Part shown: positions 17,905-26,122 of the stretch, in pieces | Numbering within the stretch: the stretch's first letter is position 1 | How the letters are laid out: each line of letters begins with the position of its first letter | Assembly: GCF_963678835.1 (NCBI RefSeq) | Contig: NZ_OY787469.1 | Coordinates: 2,728,001-2,792,000, forward strand | Source of the DNA: an uncultured Desulfuromonas sp. | Lineage (GTDB): Bacteria; Desulfobacterota; Desulfuromonadia; Desulfuromonadales; Desulfuromonadaceae | DNA length: 64,000 bases | Reading direction: 5' to 3' | The notes under the pieces: model-generated | The model's database searches: none | What the model saw: the letters and a program-made list of their open reading frames with translations, nothing else | Told to the model about the DNA's origin: nothing | Position numbers and translations under genes: made by a program

Positions 17905-18533
17905 AACCCCTCCTCTTTCAGGCCACACAGACCGTGCAGGGAAAATTGGTAAATATGTTCAGCGTGACGCTCAATCTCTTCACGATCTTTACCGAGCGTA
18001 AACCCAGAACGACTCATCACCTCATGGGCGATAAACGGATACAGGCATTGTCCGGCAACACTGGTGGCAATACGGATCAGTTCGACCGGTTGCCGTGGAC
18101 CAACAAACTCTCGCACTACATCGACCATGGTCAAAATCATCGGTTGAATATGGCGTTGAAACAGTTTTTCAAAGGCCGGTGACGGTGCGGTCAACTCCCG
18201 CGCCATCAGTCGTACCCGCGAGCGATCACGGCCGAGGCCGTCACCACCAATCAGGCGATGCAGCAACAGGCGAATCATCTGGCGCAAGCGCTGCTCAGCC
18301 GACATGCCGGGTTTCAGGTAGTCTGTCATGGGGTAGCGGTCAAAAGCTTCGCCGATCACCTGATCAAGGAGGACTTCATACAGACCGTTTTTGTTTTTGT
18401 AGTGGTAATGAACCAGGGCAACACTGACACCTGACTTGGCGCAGATATCACGAATCGTTGTGGCCTTAAAGCCTTTATCGGCAAATAATTTCAGTGCCGC
18501 CTGTTCAATGCGCTGCTTTGCGGGACATTTCAT
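17901..18533 (-). CDS. cecR: TetR-family repressor CecR
   Basis: 210 residues. The N-terminal TetR helix-turn-helix spans about 7-55 (FKATTIRDICAKSGVSVALV, HYHYKNK). The rest matches the larger CecR/YbiH-type ligand domain. It is the first gene of cecR-ybhG-ybhF-ybhS-ybhR, the same order as in E. coli. Probable role: repressor of its own operon, released by a drug. I use the ATG at 18533 (AGGA seven bases upstream); a GTG at 18539 is the alternative. Operator and promoter lie directly upstream. Confidence 0.88.
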   Translation of the reverse strand: MKCPAKQRIEQAALKLFADKGFKATTIRDICAKSGVSVALVHYHYKNKNGLYEVLLDQVIGEAFDRYPMTDYLKPGMSAEQRLRQMIRLLLHRLIGGDGLGRDRSRVRLMARELTAPSPAFEKLFQRHIQPMILTMVDVVREFVGPRQPVELIRIATSVAGQCLYPFIAHEVMSRSGFTLGKDREEIERHAEHIYQFSLHGLCGLKEEGL

Positions 18534-18542
18534 CTTCACATC

Positions 18543-18558
18543 CTAAACAATTGTTTAG
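18543..18558. promoter_or_regulatory. Operator: 16-bp perfect palindrome
   Basis: CTAAACAATTGTTTAG is fully self-complementary. It lies 4 nt downstream of the -10 box (around the likely transcription start) and 9 nt upstream of the cecR ATG, ideal for autorepression by the TetR-family product. Confidence 0.75.
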
Positions 18559-18562
18559 TTTC

Positions 18563-18591
18563 AGACTAGCGCACTTTCTGTCATGGCGCAA
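18563..18591 (-). promoter_or_regulatory. Sigma-70 promoter of the cecR-ybhGFSR operon
   Basis: On the minus strand: TTGCGC (18591-18586), a 17-nt spacer, TAGTCT (18568-18563). The operator palindrome follows immediately. Confidence 0.65.
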
Positions 18592-18700
18592 GTAACAGAA
18601 AACATCCTTTGTATAGGGTGTTTGTTGGCAGTCGGCGGAAAATTGTACGACAAGGGGATCGTGTTCTACGGTAAAAAAGAGCGTCGAAAGAAGGACACAA

Positions 18701-18732
18701 AAAAGCGGAGCAACTGTAGTTGCTCCGCTTTT
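18701..18732 (-). terminator. Rho-independent terminator after tRNA-Glu
   Basis: AAAAGCGGAGCAACT and AGTTGCTCCGCTTTT form a perfect 15-bp stem around a 2-base loop. Read on the minus strand it ends in a run of six T, 22 nt past the tRNA 3' end. Confidence 0.85.
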
Positions 18733-18753
18733 CGCCCCGTTAGGGGATGTGGA

Positions 18754-18831
<78 letters not shown>

Positions 18832-18903
18832 ATATATGTAAAATCGGGAAAACCCGAATTTTTCAGGAGCTTGTGGAGATCTGCTCTCCCTGAAAACGCG
18901 CTG

Positions 18904-18932
18904 ATAATAATGAACATTGCCGGTCAGGTCAA
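18904..18932 (-). promoter_or_regulatory. Sigma-70 promoter of tRNA-Glu
   Basis: On the minus strand: TTGACC (18932-18927), a 17-nt spacer, TATTAT (18909-18904). It gives a 5' leader of roughly 65 nt that contains a small hairpin (AAATTCGGGTTTTCCCGATTTT-like, about 18840-18862). Confidence 0.7.
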
Positions 18933-19126
18933 GACAAAAAAACGACGAATGTTTTTTTTACATCCAAAGGACAACACAGACGCTGGCACAGCAGGGCTTT
19001 CTACGATAATTGCCACTGCGAACCGTTGACCCTTTCGCGATTTTTCTTCTCAATATGGACAACCAAGATGGGTTCCGCTACTATTATTGAGAAAGCCCCC
19101 TTACTTGCTTGGAGAAGGAATGCCGC

Positions 19127-19492
19127 ATGAATGAAAAACGTCACTATGCTCGTGTCAATTTCGTTGAACAGGCTCTCCTGCGTTATGCTGATCACTCGCA
19201 GGAAGTCACCTTGCACGACCTCTCTCTTAAAGGGGCATTAATAGAACTGGCCCAACCTGTAGAAAACGATCTGACCGGCTCTCCATGTCACCTGTCGCTA
19301 CGTCTGGCTGACAGCAGCATTGTTCTTGAATTTGACGCGCAGGTGGCTCATACAGAGGCAACAGCAATGGGCATGACCTTCACAAGCATGGACAGCGACA
19401 GCATTACGCATCTGCGCCGGTTGCTGGAACTCAATACCGGCAATCCGGAAGAGATTGATCGGGAACTGAGTTATATGATTCAGAACCGCTGA
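19127..19492 (+). CDS. PilZ-domain protein (c-di-GMP receptor)
   Basis: 121 residues, essentially one PilZ domain. The c-di-GMP binding signatures are visible: the basic start EKRHYARV (RxxxR) and DLSLKGALIE ([DN]xSxxG). Such single-domain PilZ proteins bind c-di-GMP and act on a partner protein, often in motility or export. The ATG at 19127 follows GGAGAAGGA; an upstream TTG at 19109 is less likely. No operon partner is visible, since the next gene is on the other strand. Confidence 0.82.
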   Translation: MNEKRHYARVNFVEQALLRYADHSQEVTLHDLSLKGALIELAQPVENDLTGSPCHLSLRLADSSIVLEFDAQVAHTEATAMGMTFTSMDSDSITHLRRLLELNTGNPEEIDRELSYMIQNR

Positions 19493-19515
19493 TTGCCAAC
19501 ACGTCTGGGCAACCG

Positions 19516-20334
19516 TCATTTGGTTCCCGGTTCGACAGTACTCCACCCTTTGGACTTTGCAAGTTCCATCAGTTGCTCGCTTCGCAAGTGACAGTCGGTC
19601 AGCCCCATAACCTCTTGACCCGGCAATGCGTAATCTGATGCCGGCCACACACCTTCAGCAGTGGGATCAATGCCGTCCGGCACAGCAATCCCTTCAAGCA
19701 ATTCATAAATGCCATCCATATCGGCCTCAACACCGATCACCTCGCAATCGGCACAACGCGCCAGATAAAGAACCTGTCGGCATTGCATCTGTTCCGGCGG
19801 ATAGCCCCACTCCCAGTAAACATTGACGGGGAAATAGCGCCACCCCTTCTGGCCGGCAACCGTTACAGGCTGCACAAAACACAACACAACGCTGGCCTCA
19901 TAAACGCTTTCATCAAGAGGGACACCTTCCGGTTTCACTGCATACAGGCGCAAAGGGCGCTCAGAATTCCAATGCTGTTCAATGAAATCCGCTGCAGCGG
20001 CAATATTGTTATGAAACGTCAGGCAGGGATACATGGCCGCATCCTTGCCTTGCAACCAGGAGGGATCAGCGCCAAGGAGATCAACGCCAACAGCCATCTG
20101 TTGCTCAGCGCTCTCTGCCAGTTCCTGTGCATTCAGTCCACAACGGCTGACAAGCTGTTGCCAGCGGGCGGCATCCAGTGATGGTGGCAGCTCCACACTC
20201 TGGCCACCTCCAGAACAACCAGGAGCCGGAGCGTCAGGCAGATGCGCGCGACGCCGTCCGGCAATATAACTGACAACCCCACCCAAGAGACATAAGATCA
20301 CGGCACTCCAGATCAGATAGGCAAACCACTGCAT
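19516..20334 (-). CDS. Unknown membrane-anchored protein
   Basis: 272 residues. One N-terminal TM helix (about 5-25) is followed by a basic stretch and a soluble cytoplasmic region with no motif I recognise. A cysteine pair (ARCADCEV) and several Trp/Tyr-rich segments (YWEWGYPPEQ) are visible in the second half. The start has AGGAGG upstream. It is convergent with the PilZ gene. I cannot assign a function. Confidence 0.6.
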   Translation of the reverse strand: MQWFAYLIWSAVILCLLGGVVSYIAGRRRAHLPDAPAPGCSGGGQSVELPPSLDAARWQQLVSRCGLNAQELAESAEQQMAVGVDLLGADPSWLQGKDAAMYPCLTFHNNIAAAADFIEQHWNSERPLRLYAVKPEGVPLDESVYEASVVLCFVQPVTVAGQKGWRYFPVNVYWEWGYPPEQMQCRQVLYLARCADCEVIGVEADMDGIYELLEGIAVPDGIDPTAEGVWPASDYALPGQEVMGLTDCHLRSEQLMELAKSKGWSTVEPGTK

Positions 20335-20587
20335 CGGCGTCCTCCTTTATCATTCAATACAAGACCTTCAAAATCATGAAACCCAAAACCCGTTGCACAT
20401 CAACACATTGGACGATGACACAACAAAACCGGACACTAGCAAATTGTCTACGGTTGAGCAATGCAATTTCCTTGCACACCGGGGCGCTTTCTGACAATAT
20501 GCAGCGCGACCCGTTCCACAGGCTGTTGACAAAATGTGTTCGACAGCGCTGTGTATTCATTTCAATCCAAAGCACGGAAGGTTTCTC

Positions 20588-20980
20588 ATGCTGACAACCC
20601 GGGATCAGCAGGCGGTTTTCCTGCTGGCGCATGTCGTTATTCGTGATCGTAATCTGTCAGTGGCGGCATTGAAAAGCGGTCAGGACATTCACCATCGCAC
20701 CCCTGGTCGGCCAACCATGTTGGACTGGGCGATGGACTACATCCTGACACTGCCCGATGACATGGGAGATCAGGAGTTGCTCCACAATCTGCACCTGAAT
20801 CCATCGCATCAGTGGACACCGGAACAGGCCCGACGCGTCGCTACCGTACATAAAAGTTTTTACCAGCGCCTCACCGATCAACGTATTTACGCCATCGGCG
20901 TAAAATGGCTGAACTCTCAAGGCCGGTTGATCCTCCAGCAATATGCACTGAGTCAGGCTTCTGCACAGACCTGCCAGTAA
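20588..20980 (+). CDS. Unknown small soluble protein upstream of ole genes
   Basis: 130 residues from the ATG at 20588, preceded by GGAAGG. No signal peptide, TM helix or recognised motif; it looks like a small helical cytoplasmic protein. Only 38 bp separate its stop from the oleA start, with no terminator between, so it may be cotranscribed with oleABCD. A possible -35 TTGACA lies at about 20527, with only a weak -10. Confidence 0.6.
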   Translation: MLTTRDQQAVFLLAHVVIRDRNLSVAALKSGQDIHHRTPGRPTMLDWAMDYILTLPDDMGDQELLHNLHLNPSHQWTPEQARRVATVHKSFYQRLTDQRIYAIGVKWLNSQGRLILQQYALSQASAQTCQ

Positions 20981-21018
20981 TTTTCAATAAATCGAGCAAC
21001 ACAACACGCAAAACGGTT

Positions 21019-22062
21019 ATGAACTACCAAAACGTTTATATTAACGCCATCAATTACGAACTTCCGCCGGTAGTCGTCTCCTCACAGGAGCTTGAACATC
21101 GCCTGGCACCGTTGTATGAGGCGCTGCATATGCCTCTTGGGCAGCTCCAGGCCCTCACCGGCATTCGCGAGCGGCGCTGGTGGCAACCGAACACCCTGTT
21201 GTCACAAGGTGCGATTGCTGCCGGACACAAAGCACTCACCGCAGCAGATGTCCCGGCTGAGGCGATCGGCGCCATCACCTATGCCGGTGTGTGCCGCGAA
21301 TTGTTTGAACCGGCGACCGCCTGCCGGGTGGCCGATGGCCTGGGTATTGGTGGCGAAGCCCTGATTTACGACACCAGCAATGCCTGCCTTGGGGTTCTCA
21401 ACGGCATCCTCGATATGGCCAACCGCATTGAACTCGGCCAGATTCGCGCCGGGATAGTTGTGTCGTGTGAGAGTGCTCGCGAACTTAACGAGGTGACCAT
21501 TCGCCGTATGCTTAAAGAACAGGATATGGCGCTGTTTTCCCGCTCTGTCGCTACGTTGACCGGCGGCTCTGGGGCCGTAGCCGTACTGCTGACCGATGGC
21601 TCGTTCAACAGTCCGCAGTCGCATAAACTGCTTGGCGGGGTCGCGTTGGCGGCACCACAACATCACCACCTGTGCCGCTGGGGAGTTGAGGAAACGGCTC
21701 AAGATCAGCTGCGTCAGTTTATGAATACTGATGCCGTAGCTGTGATGAACAATGGCGTACAACTGGGCCTCGATACGTGGAAAAAGTTTTTGCCGACCAT
21801 CGGCTGGAGTGAAACGGACATCGATCGTGTTATCTGCCACCAGGTCGGCTCCGCCCACCAGACCACCATTCTCAAGACCCTGGATATTGATGTTCGCAAA
21901 GACTTCACCACCTTTGAGTTTCTCGGCAATATCGGCACGGTGTCACTACCGATCACCGCAGCCATTGCCGCTGAGCGCGGTATCCTTAAAGCCGGTGACC
22001 GGACGGCCCTGCTGGGAATCGGCAGCGGCCTGAACTGCATGATGCTGGGAGTACAATGGTGA
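21019..22062 (+). CDS. oleA: OleA, head-to-head acyl-CoA condensing thiolase
   Basis: 347 residues of the thiolase/FabH superfamily. OleA joins two fatty acyl-CoAs in a decarboxylation-free Claisen condensation to a beta-keto acid. Visible are the nucleophile Cys123 (NACLGV), the ICHQVGSAHQ histidine and the FLGNIGTVS asparagine of the catalytic triad, and Glu residues in CRELFEPAT where the partner-chain general base is expected. FabH is the main alternative, but the following oleB, oleC and oleD settle the assignment. The gene overlaps oleB by 7 bp. Confidence 0.93.
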   Translation: MNYQNVYINAINYELPPVVVSSQELEHRLAPLYEALHMPLGQLQALTGIRERRWWQPNTLLSQGAIAAGHKALTAADVPAEAIGAITYAGVCRELFEPATACRVADGLGIGGEALIYDTSNACLGVLNGILDMANRIELGQIRAGIVVSCESARELNEVTIRRMLKEQDMALFSRSVATLTGGSGAVAVLLTDGSFNSPQSHKLLGGVALAAPQHHHLCRWGVEETAQDQLRQFMNTDAVAVMNNGVQLGLDTWKKFLPTIGWSETDIDRVICHQVGSAHQTTILKTLDIDVRKDFTTFEFLGNIGTVSLPITAAIAAERGILKAGDRTALLGIGSGLNCMMLGVQW

Positions 22063-22937
22063 AACGACTGCTGCCTTTTCAAGGAAACACGCTGACTCTG
22101 GCCAACAATCTGCGTTACCACTATCTGGATGAGGGCCAGGGAGATCCTGTCGTCATGGTACACGGCAACCCGAGCTGGTGTTACTATTACCGTCATCTGG
22201 CGGTTGCGTTGTCAGCGAGCCACCAGGTCATTGTTCCAGACCATATCGGCTGCGGCCTGTCGGATAAACCCGACGACTCTCGCTACCGTTACACCCTTGA
22301 ACAGCGTATTGACGATCTCGAAACCCTGTTGGACCATCTCCAGATCAAAGAAAACATTACCCTGGTGGTTCACGATTGGGGCGGCATGATTGGCATGGCC
22401 TATGCCACCCGCTACCCAGAGCGGATCAAGCGCTGCGTCGTGCTCAACACCGGAGCCTTTCACCTGCCACCCTCCAAACCGCTGCCAAAAGCACTGAAAC
22501 TGTGTCGCGACAGCAAACTTGGCGCATTTCTGGTGCGCGGGTTCAACGCCTTCAGCCGTGGCGCAGCCTGGGTCGGCTGCAAGATCAATCCCATGCCACC
22601 GGCCCTGCGTGCCGCTTACATGGCCCCGTACAATACCTGGAACAATCGCATTGCCACCTTGCGCTTTGTTCAGGACATTCCTCTTGACCCATCAGACCGT
22701 GCCTATGCCGAAGTCAGCCGGGTCGCGGACAATCTCCACCTGCTGGCGGACAAACCCATGTTTATCGGCTGGGGTGAAAAAGACTTCGTTTTTGACCACC
22801 ATTTTCTTGCCGAATGGCAGAAACGGTTTCCCAACGCCCAGTATCATACCTGGCCACGTGGCGGCCATTACATCCTTGAAGATGTCGGCGACGAACTGAT
22901 CCCATTGATCTGCCGATTCATTCAGGAAACAAAGTGA
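22056..22937 (+). CDS. oleB: OleB, alpha/beta-hydrolase beta-lactone decarboxylase
   Basis: 293 residues with an alpha/beta-hydrolase fold close to haloalkane dehalogenases. Visible are the HGNPSWCYYYR oxyanion region (36-46), the nucleophile Asp107 in HDWGG and the C-terminal GGHY histidine. In characterised ole systems OleB removes CO2 from the beta-lactone made by OleC, giving a cis olefin. The ATG at 22056 overlaps the oleA stop, so translation is probably coupled. Confidence 0.92.
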   Translation: MVKRLLPFQGNTLTLANNLRYHYLDEGQGDPVVMVHGNPSWCYYYRHLAVALSASHQVIVPDHIGCGLSDKPDDSRYRYTLEQRIDDLETLLDHLQIKENITLVVHDWGGMIGMAYATRYPERIKRCVVLNTGAFHLPPSKPLPKALKLCRDSKLGAFLVRGFNAFSRGAAWVGCKINPMPPALRAAYMAPYNTWNNRIATLRFVQDIPLDPSDRAYAEVSRVADNLHLLADKPMFIGWGEKDFVFDHHFLAEWQKRFPNAQYHTWPRGGHYILEDVGDELIPLICRFIQETK

Positions 22938-22948
22938 CATAAGAAACC

Positions 22949-24610
22949 ATGATGGATTGTGACCTGACCGAAAACCTTGCCATTCATCTGACTCGTCGTG
23001 CCGAACAACAGCCTTATACGGCGGCGGTTATTTTTCCAGAGGGGCGCGACCGTGATGGTCACGTCAGCTATACCCACCTCACCTATCAACAGCTCGAACA
23101 ACAAAGCAACCGCATTGCCTGCGCATTGAGCCAATACGGCGTTCGCTGTGGTGACCGCACGGTCCTGATGGTGAAACCGAGTCTGAATTTCTTCTCGCTG
23201 ACCTTTGCCTTGTTCAAATTGGGCGCTATTCCAGTGCTTATCGATCCGGGCATGGGTGTTAAAAACATCAAGCAGTGTCTGGAAGAGGTACAGCCGGACG
23301 TATTCATCGGCATCGACAAAGCCCATGTGGCGCGCCTGCTGCTCGGCTGGGGAAAAAAGTCGCTGCGCCTGGCCATCACCACCGGCATTTCACTGCGCTC
23401 GACAGTGCCGACGTTGCGCACGTTAGTACAGAGAGTTGCCGAGGCGGTACCATTCACCGCCCACCAACCGCAGAAAAATGAAACGGCTGCGATCCTGTTC
23501 ACCAGTGGCAGCACCGGTCCCCCCAAAGGGGCGATCTACACCCATACCAACTTCAATGCCCAGATTGCCGCCCTCAAACAGCTGTATGCCATTGAACCGG
23601 GCGAGATCGACCTGTGTACCTTTCCGCTGTTTGCTTTGTTTGCTCCGGCTCTTGGCATGACGGCAGTGATTCCCGACATGGATGCCACCCGTCCGGCCCA
23701 GGTCAATCCGCAACGCATTTTTGAAGCTATTGATAACTTCGGCGTCACCAATATGTTCGGCTCTCCGGCCCTGCTGCGGCGTGTCGCTCAACAGGGTCTG
23801 CTCCAGCACAAACAGTTGCCGACCCTTAACCGGGTGATTTCCGCCGGAGCGCCGGTGCCGGCAACAGTGCTTGAGCAGTTCACCTCAATGATGGCGCCCG
23901 AAGCAAAAATCTACACCCCTTACGGAGCCACCGAATCACTGCCGGTCTGTTCAATTGACAGCACCACGTTGCTGGGAGAAACCCGTTATCTGTCGGATCA
24001 GGGCAAGGGAACCTGCGTCGGTCAAGCCATTATCGATGTGCAGATCATTGCCATTGATGATGAGCCCATTGAACATTGGACAGAGGATCTGACCGTCGCG
24101 GATGGCGTTATCGGCGAAATCTGTGTACGCGGTCCCCAGGTAACCAGCGGCTATTTCAACCGTGAACAATCCAATAAACGCTCCAAGATCTTTGTGGAGG
24201 ATGGCAGCTTCTACCACCGCATGGGCGATGTCGGTTATCGTGATGACCAGGGGCGCATCTGGTTCTGCGGTCGTAAGGATCATCGTGTTGAACACAATGG
24301 CGAAACTCTGTTCAGCATCCCCTGCGAAGCGGTGTTCAACACCCATGGCGATGTGTTTCGTACAGCACTGGTCGGTCTCGGCAGCCGCCCCAATCAACGG
24401 GCAGTGTTGTGCGTCGAGCTGAATCCGGGCATCGGTAAAGAGCGTCACGACTCCATTCGTCAGCAGTTACGTGACATTCAGAACAACTACCCTCATACCC
24501 AGGCCATCGACACGATTCTGTTTCACCCCCGTTTTCCGGTGGACATCCGGCATAACGCCAAGATTTTCCGAGAAAAACTGGCGGTGTGGGCGGCCAAGGA
24601 GGTGTCATGA
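22949..24610 (+). CDS. oleC: OleC, beta-lactone synthetase (ANL superfamily)
   Basis: 553 residues of the acyl-adenylate-forming family. The ATP-binding loop TSGSTGPPKGA starts near 184, and YTPYGATESLP (A5) and MGDVGYRDDQGR (A7) are clear. OleC converts the beta-hydroxy acid from OleD to a beta-lactone using ATP. It lies 11 bp after oleB and overlaps the oleD start by 4 bp (ATGA). Confidence 0.93.
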   Translation: MMDCDLTENLAIHLTRRAEQQPYTAAVIFPEGRDRDGHVSYTHLTYQQLEQQSNRIACALSQYGVRCGDRTVLMVKPSLNFFSLTFALFKLGAIPVLIDPGMGVKNIKQCLEEVQPDVFIGIDKAHVARLLLGWGKKSLRLAITTGISLRSTVPTLRTLVQRVAEAVPFTAHQPQKNETAAILFTSGSTGPPKGAIYTHTNFNAQIAALKQLYAIEPGEIDLCTFPLFALFAPALGMTAVIPDMDATRPAQVNPQRIFEAIDNFGVTNMFGSPALLRRVAQQGLLQHKQLPTLNRVISAGAPVPATVLEQFTSMMAPEAKIYTPYGATESLPVCSIDSTTLLGETRYLSDQGKGTCVGQAIIDVQIIAIDDEPIEHWTEDLTVADGVIGEICVRGPQVTSGYFNREQSNKRSKIFVEDGSFYHRMGDVGYRDDQGRIWFCGRKDHRVEHNGETLFSIPCEAVFNTHGDVFRTALVGLGSRPNQRAVLCVELNPGIGKERHDSIRQQLRDIQNNYPHTQAIDTILFHPRFPVDIRHNAKIFREKLAVWAAKEVS

Positions 24611-25581
24611 TTATTCTGGTGACCGGAGGTGGTGGTTTTCTCGGCACGGCCATCGTTCGCAAGCTTCGTCAACAGGGGCATCAGGTGCGCAGCTATTCGC
24701 GTCGCCACTATTCTCACCTTGAGCAGATGGATGTCCAGCAATTCAGCGGTGACCTGACCGAGGTGAACACGCTTAAAAACGCGGTCAGTGGTTGCGATAT
24801 CGTCTACCATGTTGCGGCAAAAGCCGGTATCTGGGGGGACTACGCCGACTACTATCAAGCCAATGTGGTGGGCACGGAAAATGTTATCCGTGCCTGTCGT
24901 GACTGTGGTGTCAGCAAGCTGGTCTATACCAGCTCACCCAGTGTTATCTTCAATGGCGAATCCATGGAAGGCGTTGATGAATCACAGCCCTACCCTGACC
25001 ATTACGAAACCGCCTATCCACAAACCAAGGCGCTGGCCGAACAACGGGTCATTGCTGCCAACGGTGAATCTCTGGCCACGGTTTCGCTGCGACCACACCT
25101 GATCTGGGGGCCGGGTGACAACCATCTCACCCCACGCATCATTGAAGGCGGCCGTCGAGGCAAGCTGCGTCGCATCGGCAGGCAGGATCACCTGGTTGAC
25201 TGCATCTATGTGGAGAATGCCGCCGATGCGCATCTTCTGGCCGGTGAAAAGATTGCCATCGGTAGCCCTATCAGTGGAAAATGCTATTTTATTTCCCAGG
25301 ATGACCCCCGTTACTTGTGGGATATTGTCAATGGTATTCTGGCAACACAGGGCATTGATCCGGTCTGTAAAACCGTGCCACGCCGGTTGGCTTACACGCT
25401 GGGCAGTGTATGTGAAATGGTCTTCCGGGTACTACAATTGAAACAGGAACCACCGATGACCCGCTTTGTGGCCAAGGAATTATCAACAGCACACTGGTTT
25501 TCCATGGATGCGGCAAAAAAAGAGTTGGGTTTTCAACCGAAAATTTCGATTGAAGAGGGGCTTGAACAGTTAAAATACTGA
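24607..25581 (+). CDS. oleD: OleD, NADPH-dependent 2-alkyl-3-ketoalkanoic acid reductase
   Basis: 324 residues, an extended short-chain dehydrogenase. The Rossmann motif TGGGGFLG is at 6-13, the catalytic pair Tyr137/Lys141 in YPQTK, and the serine in VYTSSPSV. It reduces the OleA product to the beta-hydroxy acid used by OleC. I use the ATG at 24607 (GGAGGTG upstream) inside the end of oleC, not the in-frame start at 24586. It is the last gene of the operon. Confidence 0.92.
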   Translation: MIILVTGGGGFLGTAIVRKLRQQGHQVRSYSRRHYSHLEQMDVQQFSGDLTEVNTLKNAVSGCDIVYHVAAKAGIWGDYADYYQANVVGTENVIRACRDCGVSKLVYTSSPSVIFNGESMEGVDESQPYPDHYETAYPQTKALAEQRVIAANGESLATVSLRPHLIWGPGDNHLTPRIIEGGRRGKLRRIGRQDHLVDCIYVENAADAHLLAGEKIAIGSPISGKCYFISQDDPRYLWDIVNGILATQGIDPVCKTVPRRLAYTLGSVCEMVFRVLQLKQEPPMTRFVAKELSTAHWFSMDAAKKELGFQPKISIEEGLEQLKY

Positions 25582-25750
25582 AAAGATACAATTGTATACA
25601 AACGACAACATTATGCCCGTTTAAACGTTTTTCCATGTTGTAACTCTTTGTAAATATTAAACCTTTTCTATTTGCCTATTTTTTATGCAATTCGTCAATT
25701 CCTTCGTAAAACGAGGAGTTTAGCTTTTTATTCAGGTAGTTTTCCAGAAG

Positions 25751-25771
25751 TTATCCACAGCCTCTGTGGAT
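25751..25771. repeat. Hairpin containing a DnaA-box-like 9-mer
   Basis: ATCCACAG, three bases, CTGTGGAT is a perfect 8-bp inverted repeat. The left arm reads TTATCCACA, the DnaA-box consensus. It is a single site 32 bp before a DUF2835 gene. A palindromic regulatory site, or chance, is likelier than an origin. Confidence 0.4.
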
Positions 25772-25802
25772 CACGGTTTTCCATCTCAGGAGGGCCCGAT
25801 TT

Positions 25803-26021
25803 ATGACACGAACCACCTTTTCTCTTAACATTTCTGTTGACAATTATTTGCGTTACTATCAGGGCTCAGCAACCTGGATTCGCATTCAGGCCGACAACGG
25901 TCAGATGCTCAAACTTCCCGCCAGCAACTTTCGTAAATTTCTCACCCACTCGGGAATCCACGGCCGGTTTATGATCGAATTTGATGATCAGCTTAAGCTG
26001 GTCGGCCTGACAAAGCTCTGA
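25803..26021 (+). CDS. DUF2835-family small protein
   Basis: 72 residues covering the whole family length. The recognisable core is FSLNISVDNYLRYYQG near the start, FRKFLTHSGIHGRF, and the end LVGLTKL. DUF2835 proteins are small, soluble and uncharacterised. AGGAGG lies upstream of the ATG. The next gene is an exported cytochrome 101 bp downstream, with a possible sigma-54 promoter between them. Confidence 0.8.
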   Translation: MTRTTFSLNISVDNYLRYYQGSATWIRIQADNGQMLKLPASNFRKFLTHSGIHGRFMIEFDDQLKLVGLTKL

Positions 26022-26045
26022 ACGAAACAGTACTCCTCTGAACTC

Positions 26046-26061
26046 TGGCAAAGTTTGTGCA
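26046..26061 (+). promoter_or_regulatory. Candidate sigma-54 promoter for the octaheme gene
   Basis: TGGCAAAGTTTGTGCA has GG and GC separated by exactly 10 bases and matches TGGCAC-N5-TTGCA at most key positions. It lies 61 bp upstream of the octaheme cytochrome ATG. A sigma-54 activator is encoded convergently just beyond that gene. Confidence 0.45.
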
Positions 26062-26122
26062 ATATCTGCAAGATCATTTACAGATTACCCACATTACGGC
26101 TCTAAAATTTCGGAGGAAAACG

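Noticed and set aside
25586..25597. 12-bp palindrome ATACAATTGTAT after oleD
   Set aside because: Short, AT-rich and without a T run; could be an operator but there is nothing to separate it from chance.
25751..25771. TTATCCACA as part of a replication origin
   Set aside because: A single DnaA-box-like 9-mer without a cluster, AT-rich unwinding element or dnaA/dnaN genes; an 8-bp hairpin explains it better.
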